The notes beneath the pieces were generated by a model. That model worked only from the letters and a program-made list of their open reading frames with translations. It had not been told where the DNA came from and ran no database searches. From positions 1 to 5,828 of the forward strand of contig CABSZR010000101.1 of NCBI GenBank assembly GCA_902482185.1: a DNA stretch of 5,828 bases. Direction: 5' to 3'. Positions 1 to 5,418 of the stretch are shown piece after piece. The stretch comes from an uncultured Collinsella sp. (GTDB lineage Bacteria; Actinomycetota; Coriobacteriia; Coriobacteriales; Coriobacteriaceae). How positions within the stretch are numbered: the first letter of the stretch is position 1; the number at the start of each line of letters is the position of its first letter. The position numbers and the translations under genes were made by a program.

Positions 1-576
1 AAACATTCCATCCACTGGTATGCGGTGCAGTCGCTGGTGCTCGTGGGGCTGCTCGCCACGCTCGGTGTCACCACTGGTGCGCAGGAGCTGCTTATGTGGG
101 CTGGATCTGCCTTTATCACTAAGGTCGTCCTGGTCCCTTACATCCTCAACCGCGCATACAAGAAGATGGGCGAGCCGAGCGACGCATCGCTCAAGGCCGG
201 CCTTAAGCCCGCATGGGCTATTTGCATCATCGCCGTTGAGGTCGCGATTTGCTTTGCCGTCGTGACGCAGATCAGCCTGCCCACGGCCGAGGTCGCAACG
301 CCTGCGCTCGCTATTAGCTTCGCTCACTTCTTTGTGGGCCTCACCTGCATCATCTCGCAGCGCAACATCATGAAGCAGATCTTTGGATACTGCCTTATGG
401 AAAACGGCAGCCATGTGACGCTCGCGCTTTTGGCCCCCACCGCTCCCGAGATCATCGAGATCGGTATCGCCACCGACGCCATCTTTGCCGTCATCATCAT
501 GTCCATCGTCGTGCGTCGCATTTGGGACGACTCCCACTCGCTCGATGCGCGCGACCTGTCCGAGCTGAGGGGGTAG
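1..576 (+). CDS. hyfE: Hydrogenase-4 component E (HyfE), membrane subunit, 5' partial
   Basis: This is an integral membrane subunit of a group 4 [NiFe] hydrogenase, distantly related to NuoK/MrpC-type subunits that sit next to antiporter-like subunits in the proton-translocating arm. The reading frame is open from base 1 and gives 191 visible residues. Recognisable HyfE stretches are QSLVLVGLLATLG (10-22), WAGSAFITKVVLVP (33-46), ISQRNIMKQIFGYCLMENGS (118-137) and EIGIATDAIFAVI (153-165). Glu134 in the MENG motif, within a hydrophobic context, is a plausible proton-relay residue. About five hydrophobic segments are visible, and a short charged tail ends at TAG 574-576. A GTG at position 25 opens a shorter frame, but family similarity continues upstream of it, so the true start lies outside the window. 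By comparison with the roughly 216-residue E. coli protein, about 27 residues are missing. hyfF follows after 3 bases. Confidence 0.93.
   Translation, partial: KHSIHWYAVQSLVLVGLLATLGVTTGAQELLMWAGSAFITKVVLVPYILNRAYKKMGEPSDASLKAGLKPAWAICIIAVEVAICFAVVTQISLPTAEVATPALAISFAHFFVGLTCIISQRNIMKQIFGYCLMENGSHVTLALLAPTAPEIIEIGIATDAIFAVIIMSIVVRRIWDDSHSLDARDLSELRG
567..573 (+). promoter_or_regulatory. Ribosome binding site of hyfF
   Basis: GAGGGGG lies in the last codons of hyfE, 6 bases before the ATG at 580. It supports that start and suggests translational coupling, because the hyfE stop codon falls inside the spacer. Confidence 0.65.
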
Positions 577-579
577 TCC

Positions 580-2139
580 ATGGAAACGTTGATTCTCGCC
601 CTGCTCGCGACTCCTTTGGTGTTCTCGCTGGTCATGGCGTTTTTGCCCAAGAACACGTCCTATAACGTGTTTGCCGGTCTCAACCTGGTCTCCGTCGCAG
701 CCGTCCTGGTGCTGTCGATTATGGCGGCCGGTGACGTCCTTATGAGCGGTGACACCGCGAGCGCTCTTGGCCTGTGGTTTCACCTCGATTCGCTGGGCGC
801 CATCTTTGTGCTGCTCATCGGCTTTATCGGTTTTCTTACGGGGCTGTTCTCGCTGCCCTATGTAAAGGCCGATATCGAGGAGGGCTCCATGCCCGCCGAG
901 CGCGCCAAGCAGTATTTTGCGCTGTTTAGCCTGTTCGTGTTCACTATGCTGCTCGCGTGTCTGTCCAACAACATGATCCTCACGTGGGCCGCCGTGGAGG
1001 CAACCACGCTTTCCACCGTGTTCCTCGTGGGTATCTACAAGAACAAGACGGCCCTCGAGGCTTCTTGGAAGTATGCGATGGTCTGCACCGCCGGCGTGGC
1101 CTTTGGCCTGTTCGGTACGCTGCTGATCTACGCCAACGCCGCCGACGTGATTCCCAACGCTCACGAGGCCGCGTTCCTGTCGTGCGTGCTGCCGTATGCC
1201 GACCAGTTCGACCCGACGCTCATGCGCCTCGCCTTTGCGTTTATCGTGATCGGCTTTGGTACCAAGGCTGGCCTGTTCCCCATGCACACTTGGCTGCCCG
1301 ATGCCCACTCCCAGGCCCCGAGCCCTGTCTCGGCCCTGCTCTCGGGCGTGCTGCTTAAGTGCGCCATGCTCGTGATCATGCGCTTCTACGGCTTTACCAT
1401 CCAGGCCGTGGGCGCCGAGTATCCGCAGCTTTTGCTGCTGATCGTCGGCACGCTGTCCATTTTGGTGGCGGCGCTTTCGATGTTTCGCCAGGACGACCTC
1501 AAGCGCCGCTTTGCGTACTCGTCTGTGGAGAACGTGGGCGTTATCGCCCTGTGCCTGGGTATCGGTGGCCCGCTGGGTATCGCCGCGGCCCTGCTGCACT
1601 GCGTGTTCCACGGCTTTACCAAGACGCTTGCCTTCTGCGTGTCCGGCAACATCCAGCACGCTTTTGGCACGCGTAGCCTGGCTAAGATCCAGGGTGTCGT
1701 CGAGGTTGCTCCCGCAACCGCCGCGCTCGCCGTCCTGGCGCTGCTCGGTCTTGGTGCCTTCCCGCCCTTTGGCATGTTTATCTCCGAGTTCCTGACTTTT
1801 GTCGCCGGTGTTACCGCCGGTCCCATGTGGCTGGTCGTCGTGGTCGCCCTCGGTCTTACCGTGGCCATCTCCGCGCTCACCCGCATCGCACTCAAGTCGG
1901 TATTCGGCCATGCGCCCCAGGGCATGGGCAAGCATGAGGCCCCGGCGCTCATGCTTATCCCCGAAATCATCCTGGCTGTCATGATCTTGTGGTTTGGCAT
2001 TGCCACCCCGCTGCCTCTCGTGCACGGTGTGGAGACCGCGACCGGCATTGTGCTCGAGCAGAGCACCGAGGAACTTCACGCGACGCCGATGTACCGCGCT
2101 GTGTTCGGTACCGAGACCGCTCAGAGCGAGGTGGAGTAA
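580..2139 (+). CDS. hyfF: Hydrogenase-4 component F (HyfF), antiporter-like proton channel subunit
   Basis: This polytopic membrane protein of 519 residues belongs to the Proton_antipo_M family (NuoL/M/N, MrpA/D). It is probably one of the ion-translocating modules that couple hydrogen evolution to the membrane potential. Hydrophobic helices run almost throughout, about 14 by eye. Family hallmarks are present: Glu140 in WAAVEATTLS (the TM5 glutamate), Lys229 in the FGTKAGLFPMHTWLPDAHS region with His243, Lys260 in the discontinuous-helix region SPVSALLSGVLLK, FAYSSVENVG (311-320), the HGFTK segment with His344 and Lys348, and Glu403 in ISEFLTF. Length is close to the E. coli HyfF size of about 526 residues. 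The C terminus ends in a short acidic tail and has no NuoL-type lateral helix. ATG 580 follows hyfE by 3 bases, and hyfG starts 3 bases after the stop. Annotation as a generic NuoM/N would be the main confusion; the neighbours decide for HyfF. Confidence 0.95.
   Translation: METLILALLATPLVFSLVMAFLPKNTSYNVFAGLNLVSVAAVLVLSIMAAGDVLMSGDTASALGLWFHLDSLGAIFVLLIGFIGFLTGLFSLPYVKADIEEGSMPAERAKQYFALFSLFVFTMLLACLSNNMILTWAAVEATTLSTVFLVGIYKNKTALEASWKYAMVCTAGVAFGLFGTLLIYANAADVIPNAHEAAFLSCVLPYADQFDPTLMRLAFAFIVIGFGTKAGLFPMHTWLPDAHSQAPSPVSALLSGVLLKCAMLVIMRFYGFTIQAVGAEYPQLLLLIVGTLSILVAALSMFRQDDLKRRFAYSSVENVGVIALCLGIGGPLGIAAALLHCVFHGFTKTLAFCVSGNIQHAFGTRSLAKIQGVVEVAPATAALAVLALLGLGAFPPFGMFISEFLTFVAGVTAGPMWLVVVVALGLTVAISALTRIALKSVFGHAPQGMGKHEAPALMLIPEIILAVMILWFGIATPLPLVHGVETATGIVLEQSTEELHATPMYRAVFGTETAQSEVE
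2131..2136 (+). promoter_or_regulatory. Ribosome binding site of hyfG
   Basis: GTGGAG, with GAGG overlapping just upstream (2128-2131), lies 6 bases before ATG 2143 and inside the last codons of hyfF. It supports the chosen start. Confidence 0.6.
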
Positions 2140-2142
2140 CGA

Positions 2143-3915
2143 ATGATTGAAACTGAGAACAAGGTGTATGCCCGTCGCTGCGAGAGCCATGTCGAGGCCC
2201 TGCGCCGCGCCGTTCCGGGCTGCATCGAGAAGGTCGAGTGGCAGTGCGAGGACCAGCTGACGATTACCGTCAAGCAGGACAAGCTGCCCGAGGCCGTCCA
2301 CTACCTGTACTACGAGCGCTACGGCTGGATTCCCGTGATTATCGGCAACGATGAGCGCAGCCTGTGCGGCCGTTACGCCGTGTACTACGTCATCTCCATG
2401 GAGGGGGAGGATCCCGGCTGGGTGACCGTGCGCACCGAGGTCGATCCCGCCAAGATGACGTTCCCGTCCGTGACGCCGTTCGTCCCCGCCTGCGTGTGGG
2501 GCGAGCGCGAGCTTCGCGACATGTTCGGCCTGATCCCCGAGGGTCTGCCCGACCGTCGCCGCCTGGTGCTGCCCGACGATTGGCCCAGCGGCCTGTACCC
2601 GCTGCGCAAGGACTCCATGGACTATCGCTTCCGTCCCGCTCCCGCGAGTGACATGGAAAACTACGAGTTCTTGGCCGATACCAAGGGCAAGGAGACGACG
2701 CTCGTCCCCATGGGCCCGCTGCACATTACTTCCGACGAGCCCGGCCACTTCCGCCTGTTCGTCGAGGGCGAGACGATCGTCGACGCCGACTACCGTCTGT
2801 TCTACGTGCACCGCGGTATGGAGAAGGTCGCCGAGACGCGCCTGAACTATGACGCCGTGACGTTCCTCGCCGACCGCATCTGCGGCATCTGCGGCTGCGC
2901 CCACTCGGTGGCCTATGCCGAGGCCGTCGAGCGCGCCCAGGGCATTCATGTCCCCCCGCGCGCCCAGTACATCCGCGCCATCATGCTCGAGGTCGAGCGC
3001 CTGCACTCGCATCTGCTCAACATTGGCCTGGCGTCGCACTACACGGGCTTCGACTCCGGCTTCCAGCAGTTCTTCCGCGTCCGCGAGAAGTCCATGGACC
3101 TGGCCGAGAAGCTCTCCGGTCACCGCAAGACCTATGGCCTCAACGTGATCGGCGGCGTGCGTCGCGACATTTTGGCCGAGCAGAAGCTCTCCACGCTCAC
3201 GACCATCCACCAGCTGCGCTCCGAGGTTCAGGAACTCGTCGACGTGCTGCTCTCCACGCCCAACTTTATTGAGCGCACGAGCGGCATCGGCATTCTCGAC
3301 CGTAGGATCGCTCGCGACTTTTCGCCGGTCGGCCCGCTCATGCGTGGCTCGGGCTATGCCCGCGACGTGCGCTTTGACCATCCCTTCGACGGCTACGCCG
3401 ATCCGGACGTCCAAAAGATGCACGCAGCTACGGCCGATACCTGCGATGCCTTCGGCCGTACCGCCGTTCGCATCCAGGAGGTCTACGATTCGATCGACAT
3501 GATCGAGACCATGCTCGAGAACTGCCCGTCGGGCCCCATCCTCACCACGGATTGGGAGTACACCCCGCACAAGTACGCCATCGGCGCCACCGAGGCTCCG
3601 CGCGGCGAGGACGTGCACTGGGCCATGCTCGGCAATAACCAGAAGTGCTACCGTTGGCGCGCCAAGGCCGCCACGTACAGCAACTGGCCGGTCCTGCGCT
3701 ACATGTTCCGCGGCAACACCGTGGGCGACGCGGCGCTGATCGTCGGCTCGCTCGACCCGTGCTACTCCTGCACCGACCGCGTGACGGTGACCGATGTCGC
3801 CGCCAAGCGCGACCACGTGCTCGACAAGGAGCAGTTCGAGAACGTCTGGCGCGACAAGTCGCCGCTTGCGGGCGAGGGCACCATGGCCGCTCCGCTCGAT
3901 GAGGAGGCGCTCTAA
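2143..3915 (+). CDS. hyfG: Group 4a [NiFe] hydrogenase large (catalytic) subunit HyfG, NuoC-NuoD fusion precursor
   Basis: This is the catalytic subunit that reduces protons to H2 at a Ni-Fe centre on the cytoplasmic side of the membrane complex. It has 590 residues, against about 571 in E. coli HyfG. Residues 1 to about 165 form the complex I 30 kDa (NuoC-like) domain, with the signature WGERELRDMFGL (119-130) and LVLPDDWPSG (141-150). Residues from about 185 onward form the 49 kDa/NiFe domain, starting near GPLHITSDEPGHFRLFVEGE (191-210). The proximal nickel motif is RICGIC (Cys247, Cys250) with His254. The distal motif is DPCYSCTDR (Cys540, Cys543). Other conserved stretches are EVERLHSHLLNIGL (283-296), RDFSPVGPLMRGSG (391-404) and EAPRGEDVHW (484-493). 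A 44-residue extension follows Arg546 and is expected to be removed by a HycI-type protease. Cys252 next to the first motif is unusual. Confidence 0.97.
   Translation: MIETENKVYARRCESHVEALRRAVPGCIEKVEWQCEDQLTITVKQDKLPEAVHYLYYERYGWIPVIIGNDERSLCGRYAVYYVISMEGEDPGWVTVRTEVDPAKMTFPSVTPFVPACVWGERELRDMFGLIPEGLPDRRRLVLPDDWPSGLYPLRKDSMDYRFRPAPASDMENYEFLADTKGKETTLVPMGPLHITSDEPGHFRLFVEGETIVDADYRLFYVHRGMEKVAETRLNYDAVTFLADRICGICGCAHSVAYAEAVERAQGIHVPPRAQYIRAIMLEVERLHSHLLNIGLASHYTGFDSGFQQFFRVREKSMDLAEKLSGHRKTYGLNVIGGVRRDILAEQKLSTLTTIHQLRSEVQELVDVLLSTPNFIERTSGIGILDRRIARDFSPVGPLMRGSGYARDVRFDHPFDGYADPDVQKMHAATADTCDAFGRTAVRIQEVYDSIDMIETMLENCPSGPILTTDWEYTPHKYAIGATEAPRGEDVHWAMLGNNQKCYRWRAKAATYSNWPVLRYMFRGNTVGDAALIVGSLDPCYSCTDRVTVTDVAAKRDHVLDKEQFENVWRDKSPLAGEGTMAAPLDEEAL
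3778..3783 (+). other. Predicted HycI-type maturation cleavage site in HyfG (Arg546/Val547)
   Basis: The E. coli homologue HycE is cleaved after the Arg in its DPCYSCTDR motif (Arg537) once nickel is inserted. The identical motif occurs here, so the predicted cut lies between the codons at 3778-3780 (cgc, Arg) and 3781-3783 (gtg, Val). It would release residues 547-590. The specific maturation protease is not in this window. The site is inferred from the motif only. Confidence 0.75.
3901..3907 (+). promoter_or_regulatory. Ribosome binding site that fixes the hyfH start
   Basis: GAGGAGG lies 9 bases before ATG 3917, within the last codons of hyfG. The hyfH frame is open much further upstream, to a start at 3794 inside hyfG. 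This site and the family N terminus (MLKLWK) select 3917. Confidence 0.8.
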
Positions 3916-3916
3916 T

Positions 3917-4633
3917 ATGCTGAAGCTTTGGAAGGTTAACGCCAAGGCCGGCGACGCGACGGTCAAGTACCCGTTTGCGCCGTTCCCCACCAACAAGGAC
4001 ATGCGCGGCAAGCCCGAGCATAATGCCGAGCTCTGCATCGCCTGCGGTGCCTGCGGCGTGGCGTGTCCGGCCGATGCCATTCGCATGGACACCGACCTTG
4101 CGGCCGATACCATCACCTGGTCGATCGACTACGGTCGCTGCATCTTCTGCGGCCGTTGCGAGGAAGCCTGCCCCATGGAGGCCATCAAGCTCACCGAGGA
4201 GTTTGAGCTGGCCGTCATGAGCAAGGACGACCTCACCAGCAAGAGCGTCTACACGCTCGAGCATTGCTCGCGTTGCGGCAAGCCGTTTGCCCCGCACAAG
4301 GAGATCGACTACGCCAAGCGCCTGCTGCAAAAGGCCGGCGGCATGGAGGCCGAGCAGGCCGCCCGCACCGTCGGTATGTGCCAGGAGTGCAAACGCGAGC
4401 TCGACGCCCTGCGCGCCGCCTCGGCCGTAAAGACCGGCAACGCGCGCGGCATGGCTGCCAACGAGACGCTTGCGTCCGGCGAGCCCCAGGGCCCCGGCAT
4501 GGAGTACCTGGGCGGCCACGGCGTGAACCCGGAGTATATCGACCTCGAGCTCAACCCCGATGCGCCCGAGATTTCCGCCGGTCCGGCGCCGGTCGAGGGC
4601 ATCATCATGGATTTTGAAACGAAGGAGGAGTAA
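3917..4633 (+). CDS. hyfH: Hydrogenase-4 component H (HyfH), 2x[4Fe-4S] electron-transfer subunit
   Basis: This is a ferredoxin-like subunit (HycF/HyfH, NuoI-related) that passes electrons to the proximal cluster of HyfI. It has 238 residues. The N terminus MLKLWKVNAKAGDATVKYPF is typical of the family. Two CxxCxxCxxxCP motifs are complete: Cys40/43/46/50 and Cys75/78/81/85. A second cysteine set, Cys117/Cys120 (CSRCGKPFAP) and Cys155/Cys158 (CQEC), resembles a zinc-ribbon-like or further metal site and is also present, as I recall, in E. coli HyfH/HycF. After Cys158 comes a cysteine-free tail of about 80 residues. It is rich in Gly, Pro, Glu and Asp and makes the protein roughly 55-60 residues longer than the ~181-residue E. 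coli HyfH. The start is one base after the hyfG stop (TAATATG), and the next gene follows 2 bases after the stop. An upstream extension of the frame overlaps hyfG and is rejected. Confidence 0.95.
   Translation: MLKLWKVNAKAGDATVKYPFAPFPTNKDMRGKPEHNAELCIACGACGVACPADAIRMDTDLAADTITWSIDYGRCIFCGRCEEACPMEAIKLTEEFELAVMSKDDLTSKSVYTLEHCSRCGKPFAPHKEIDYAKRLLQKAGGMEAEQAARTVGMCQECKRELDALRAASAVKTGNARGMAANETLASGEPQGPGMEYLGGHGVNPEYIDLELNPDAPEISAGPAPVEGIIMDFETKEE
4622..4628 (+). promoter_or_regulatory. Strong ribosome binding site of hyfI
   Basis: AAGGAGG, a near-perfect Shine-Dalgarno sequence, lies 7 bases before ATG 4636 and encodes part of the acidic C terminus of HyfH (KEE). It is the strongest such site in the window. 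Confidence 0.8.
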
Positions 4634-4635
4634 CC

Positions 4636-5418
4636 ATGGCCGAACCCACGCTTTTGCCCGAGCGGCTCCAGTACCGCCCGACCAAGATAGAGCTCGACGA
4701 GAGCATCGAGAAGGCCAAGGCGACCCTTCTTAAGAAGATCAAGCGCTCGGTGTACGTCTACCGTGTTGACTGCGGCGGCTGCAACGGCTGCGAGATCGAG
4801 ATCTTCGGTTCCATCACGCCCGTCTTCGACGTCGAGCGTTTTGGCATCAAGGTCGTGCCCTCGCCCCGTCACGCCGATGTACTGCTGTACACCGGCGCCG
4901 TGACGCGTGCCATGCGCATGCCGGCCCTGCGCGCCTTTGAGGCCGCACCCGATCCCAAGATCGTGGTGTCCTATGGCGCGTGCGGCTGCACCGGCGGCAT
5001 CTTCTACGACAACTACTGCGTCTGGGGCGGCACGGACAAGATTCTGCCGGTCGATGTCTACATCCCCGGCTGCCCGCCCAGCCCCGCGCAGACCATCTAC
5101 GGCTTTGCCATGGCGCTCGGTCTGCTTGACCAAAAGCTCCATGCTGAGACCACGGTGGAGGCCGCCGGCGAGCAGGCCGATATCCTGCACCCCGGCGTTC
5201 CGTACAAGCTGCGCGTTGCCATCGAGCGCGAGGCTCGCGCCATGAGCGGCTACCGTTACGGCCGCGACCTGGCCAATGAGTTTATGGATACGCTCGAGGG
5301 CGCGCCCAAGGGCGATATCCGCGGTGCCATGGCGCTGCTCATCGACAAGCAGGACGATCCGCGCCGCGTTGAGGTCTACTCGGCGCTGCAGGATCTGGTG
5401 CTGGCCGGAGGTCGCTAG
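4636..5418 (+). CDS. hyfI: Group 4a [NiFe] hydrogenase small subunit HyfI (HycG/NuoB-like)
   Basis: This electron-transfer small subunit docks on HyfG and holds the proximal [4Fe-4S] cluster. It has 260 residues, against about 252-255 in E. coli HyfI/HycG, and no twin-arginine signal, as expected for the cytoplasm-facing group 4 enzymes. Likely cluster ligands are Cys49 and Cys52 (VDCGGCNGCEIEIF), Cys116 (SYGACG) and Cys146 (YIPGCPPSPA). Further family stretches are LLKKIKRSVYVYRVDCGG (31-48), RFGIKVVPSPRHAD (68-81), TGAVTRAMR (86-94) and YCVWGGTDKILPVDVYIPGC (127-146). The C-terminal part includes the EREARAMSGYRYGR segment that is also seen in HycG. Cys46 and Cys118 are extra cysteines near the ligands; Cys46 is shared with HycG as I recall it, while Cys118 is a noncanonical position. 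The next gene starts immediately after the stop codon. Confidence 0.97.
   Translation: MAEPTLLPERLQYRPTKIELDESIEKAKATLLKKIKRSVYVYRVDCGGCNGCEIEIFGSITPVFDVERFGIKVVPSPRHADVLLYTGAVTRAMRMPALRAFEAAPDPKIVVSYGACGCTGGIFYDNYCVWGGTDKILPVDVYIPGCPPSPAQTIYGFAMALGLLDQKLHAETTVEAAGEQADILHPGVPYKLRVAIEREARAMSGYRYGRDLANEFMDTLEGAPKGDIRGAMALLIDKQDDPRRVEVYSALQDLVLAGGR
5407..5411 (+). promoter_or_regulatory. Ribosome binding site that fixes the hyfJ/hycH-like start
   Basis: GGAGG lies 7 bases before ATG 5419, inside the last codons of hyfI. It supports starting the last gene directly at the hyfI stop (TAGATG) rather than at the internal ATG 5461 or further downstream, where similarity to E. coli HycH begins. Confidence 0.75.

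Noticed and set aside
25..576. GTG at 25 as the hyfE start
   Set aside because: The frame is open to base 1, and residues before the GTG still fit the HyfE family (the position equivalent to Gln37 of the E. coli protein lies just after it). No Shine-Dalgarno sequence precedes it. The gene is simply cut by the window edge.
1386..2066. A 226-residue open frame on the minus strand inside hyfF
   Set aside because: It is wholly opposite the conserved HyfF membrane helices, has a Ser/Ala/Thr/Pro/Arg-rich composition and shows no recognisable family.
3794..3916. Upstream extension of hyfH into hyfG from ATG 3794
   Set aside because: The added residues are the out-of-frame reading of the HyfG C terminus (Ser/Arg-rich). 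The known family N terminus and a strong ribosome binding site both place the start at 3917.
3542..4519. A 325-residue open frame on the minus strand across the end of hyfG and hyfH
   Set aside because: Its low-complexity Arg/Ala/Gly-rich composition lies opposite conserved metal-binding motifs. It is a shadow of third-position GC bias.
4575..4605. GC-rich inverted-repeat-like stretch (ccgccggtccggcgccggtcg) near the end of hyfH, as a possible terminator or regulatory hairpin
   Set aside because: It lies inside coding sequence, has no T-run after it, and such short palindromes are common in GC-rich genes.
2143..5418. Complex I (NADH dehydrogenase) nuoBCDI genes instead of hydrogenase
   Set aside because: The large subunit has both CxxC nickel-binding motifs and a cleavable C-terminal extension, which complex I NuoD lacks. 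The small subunit has CxxC rather than the tandem Cys-Cys of NuoB. HyfE and the HycH-like gene are hydrogenase-specific.
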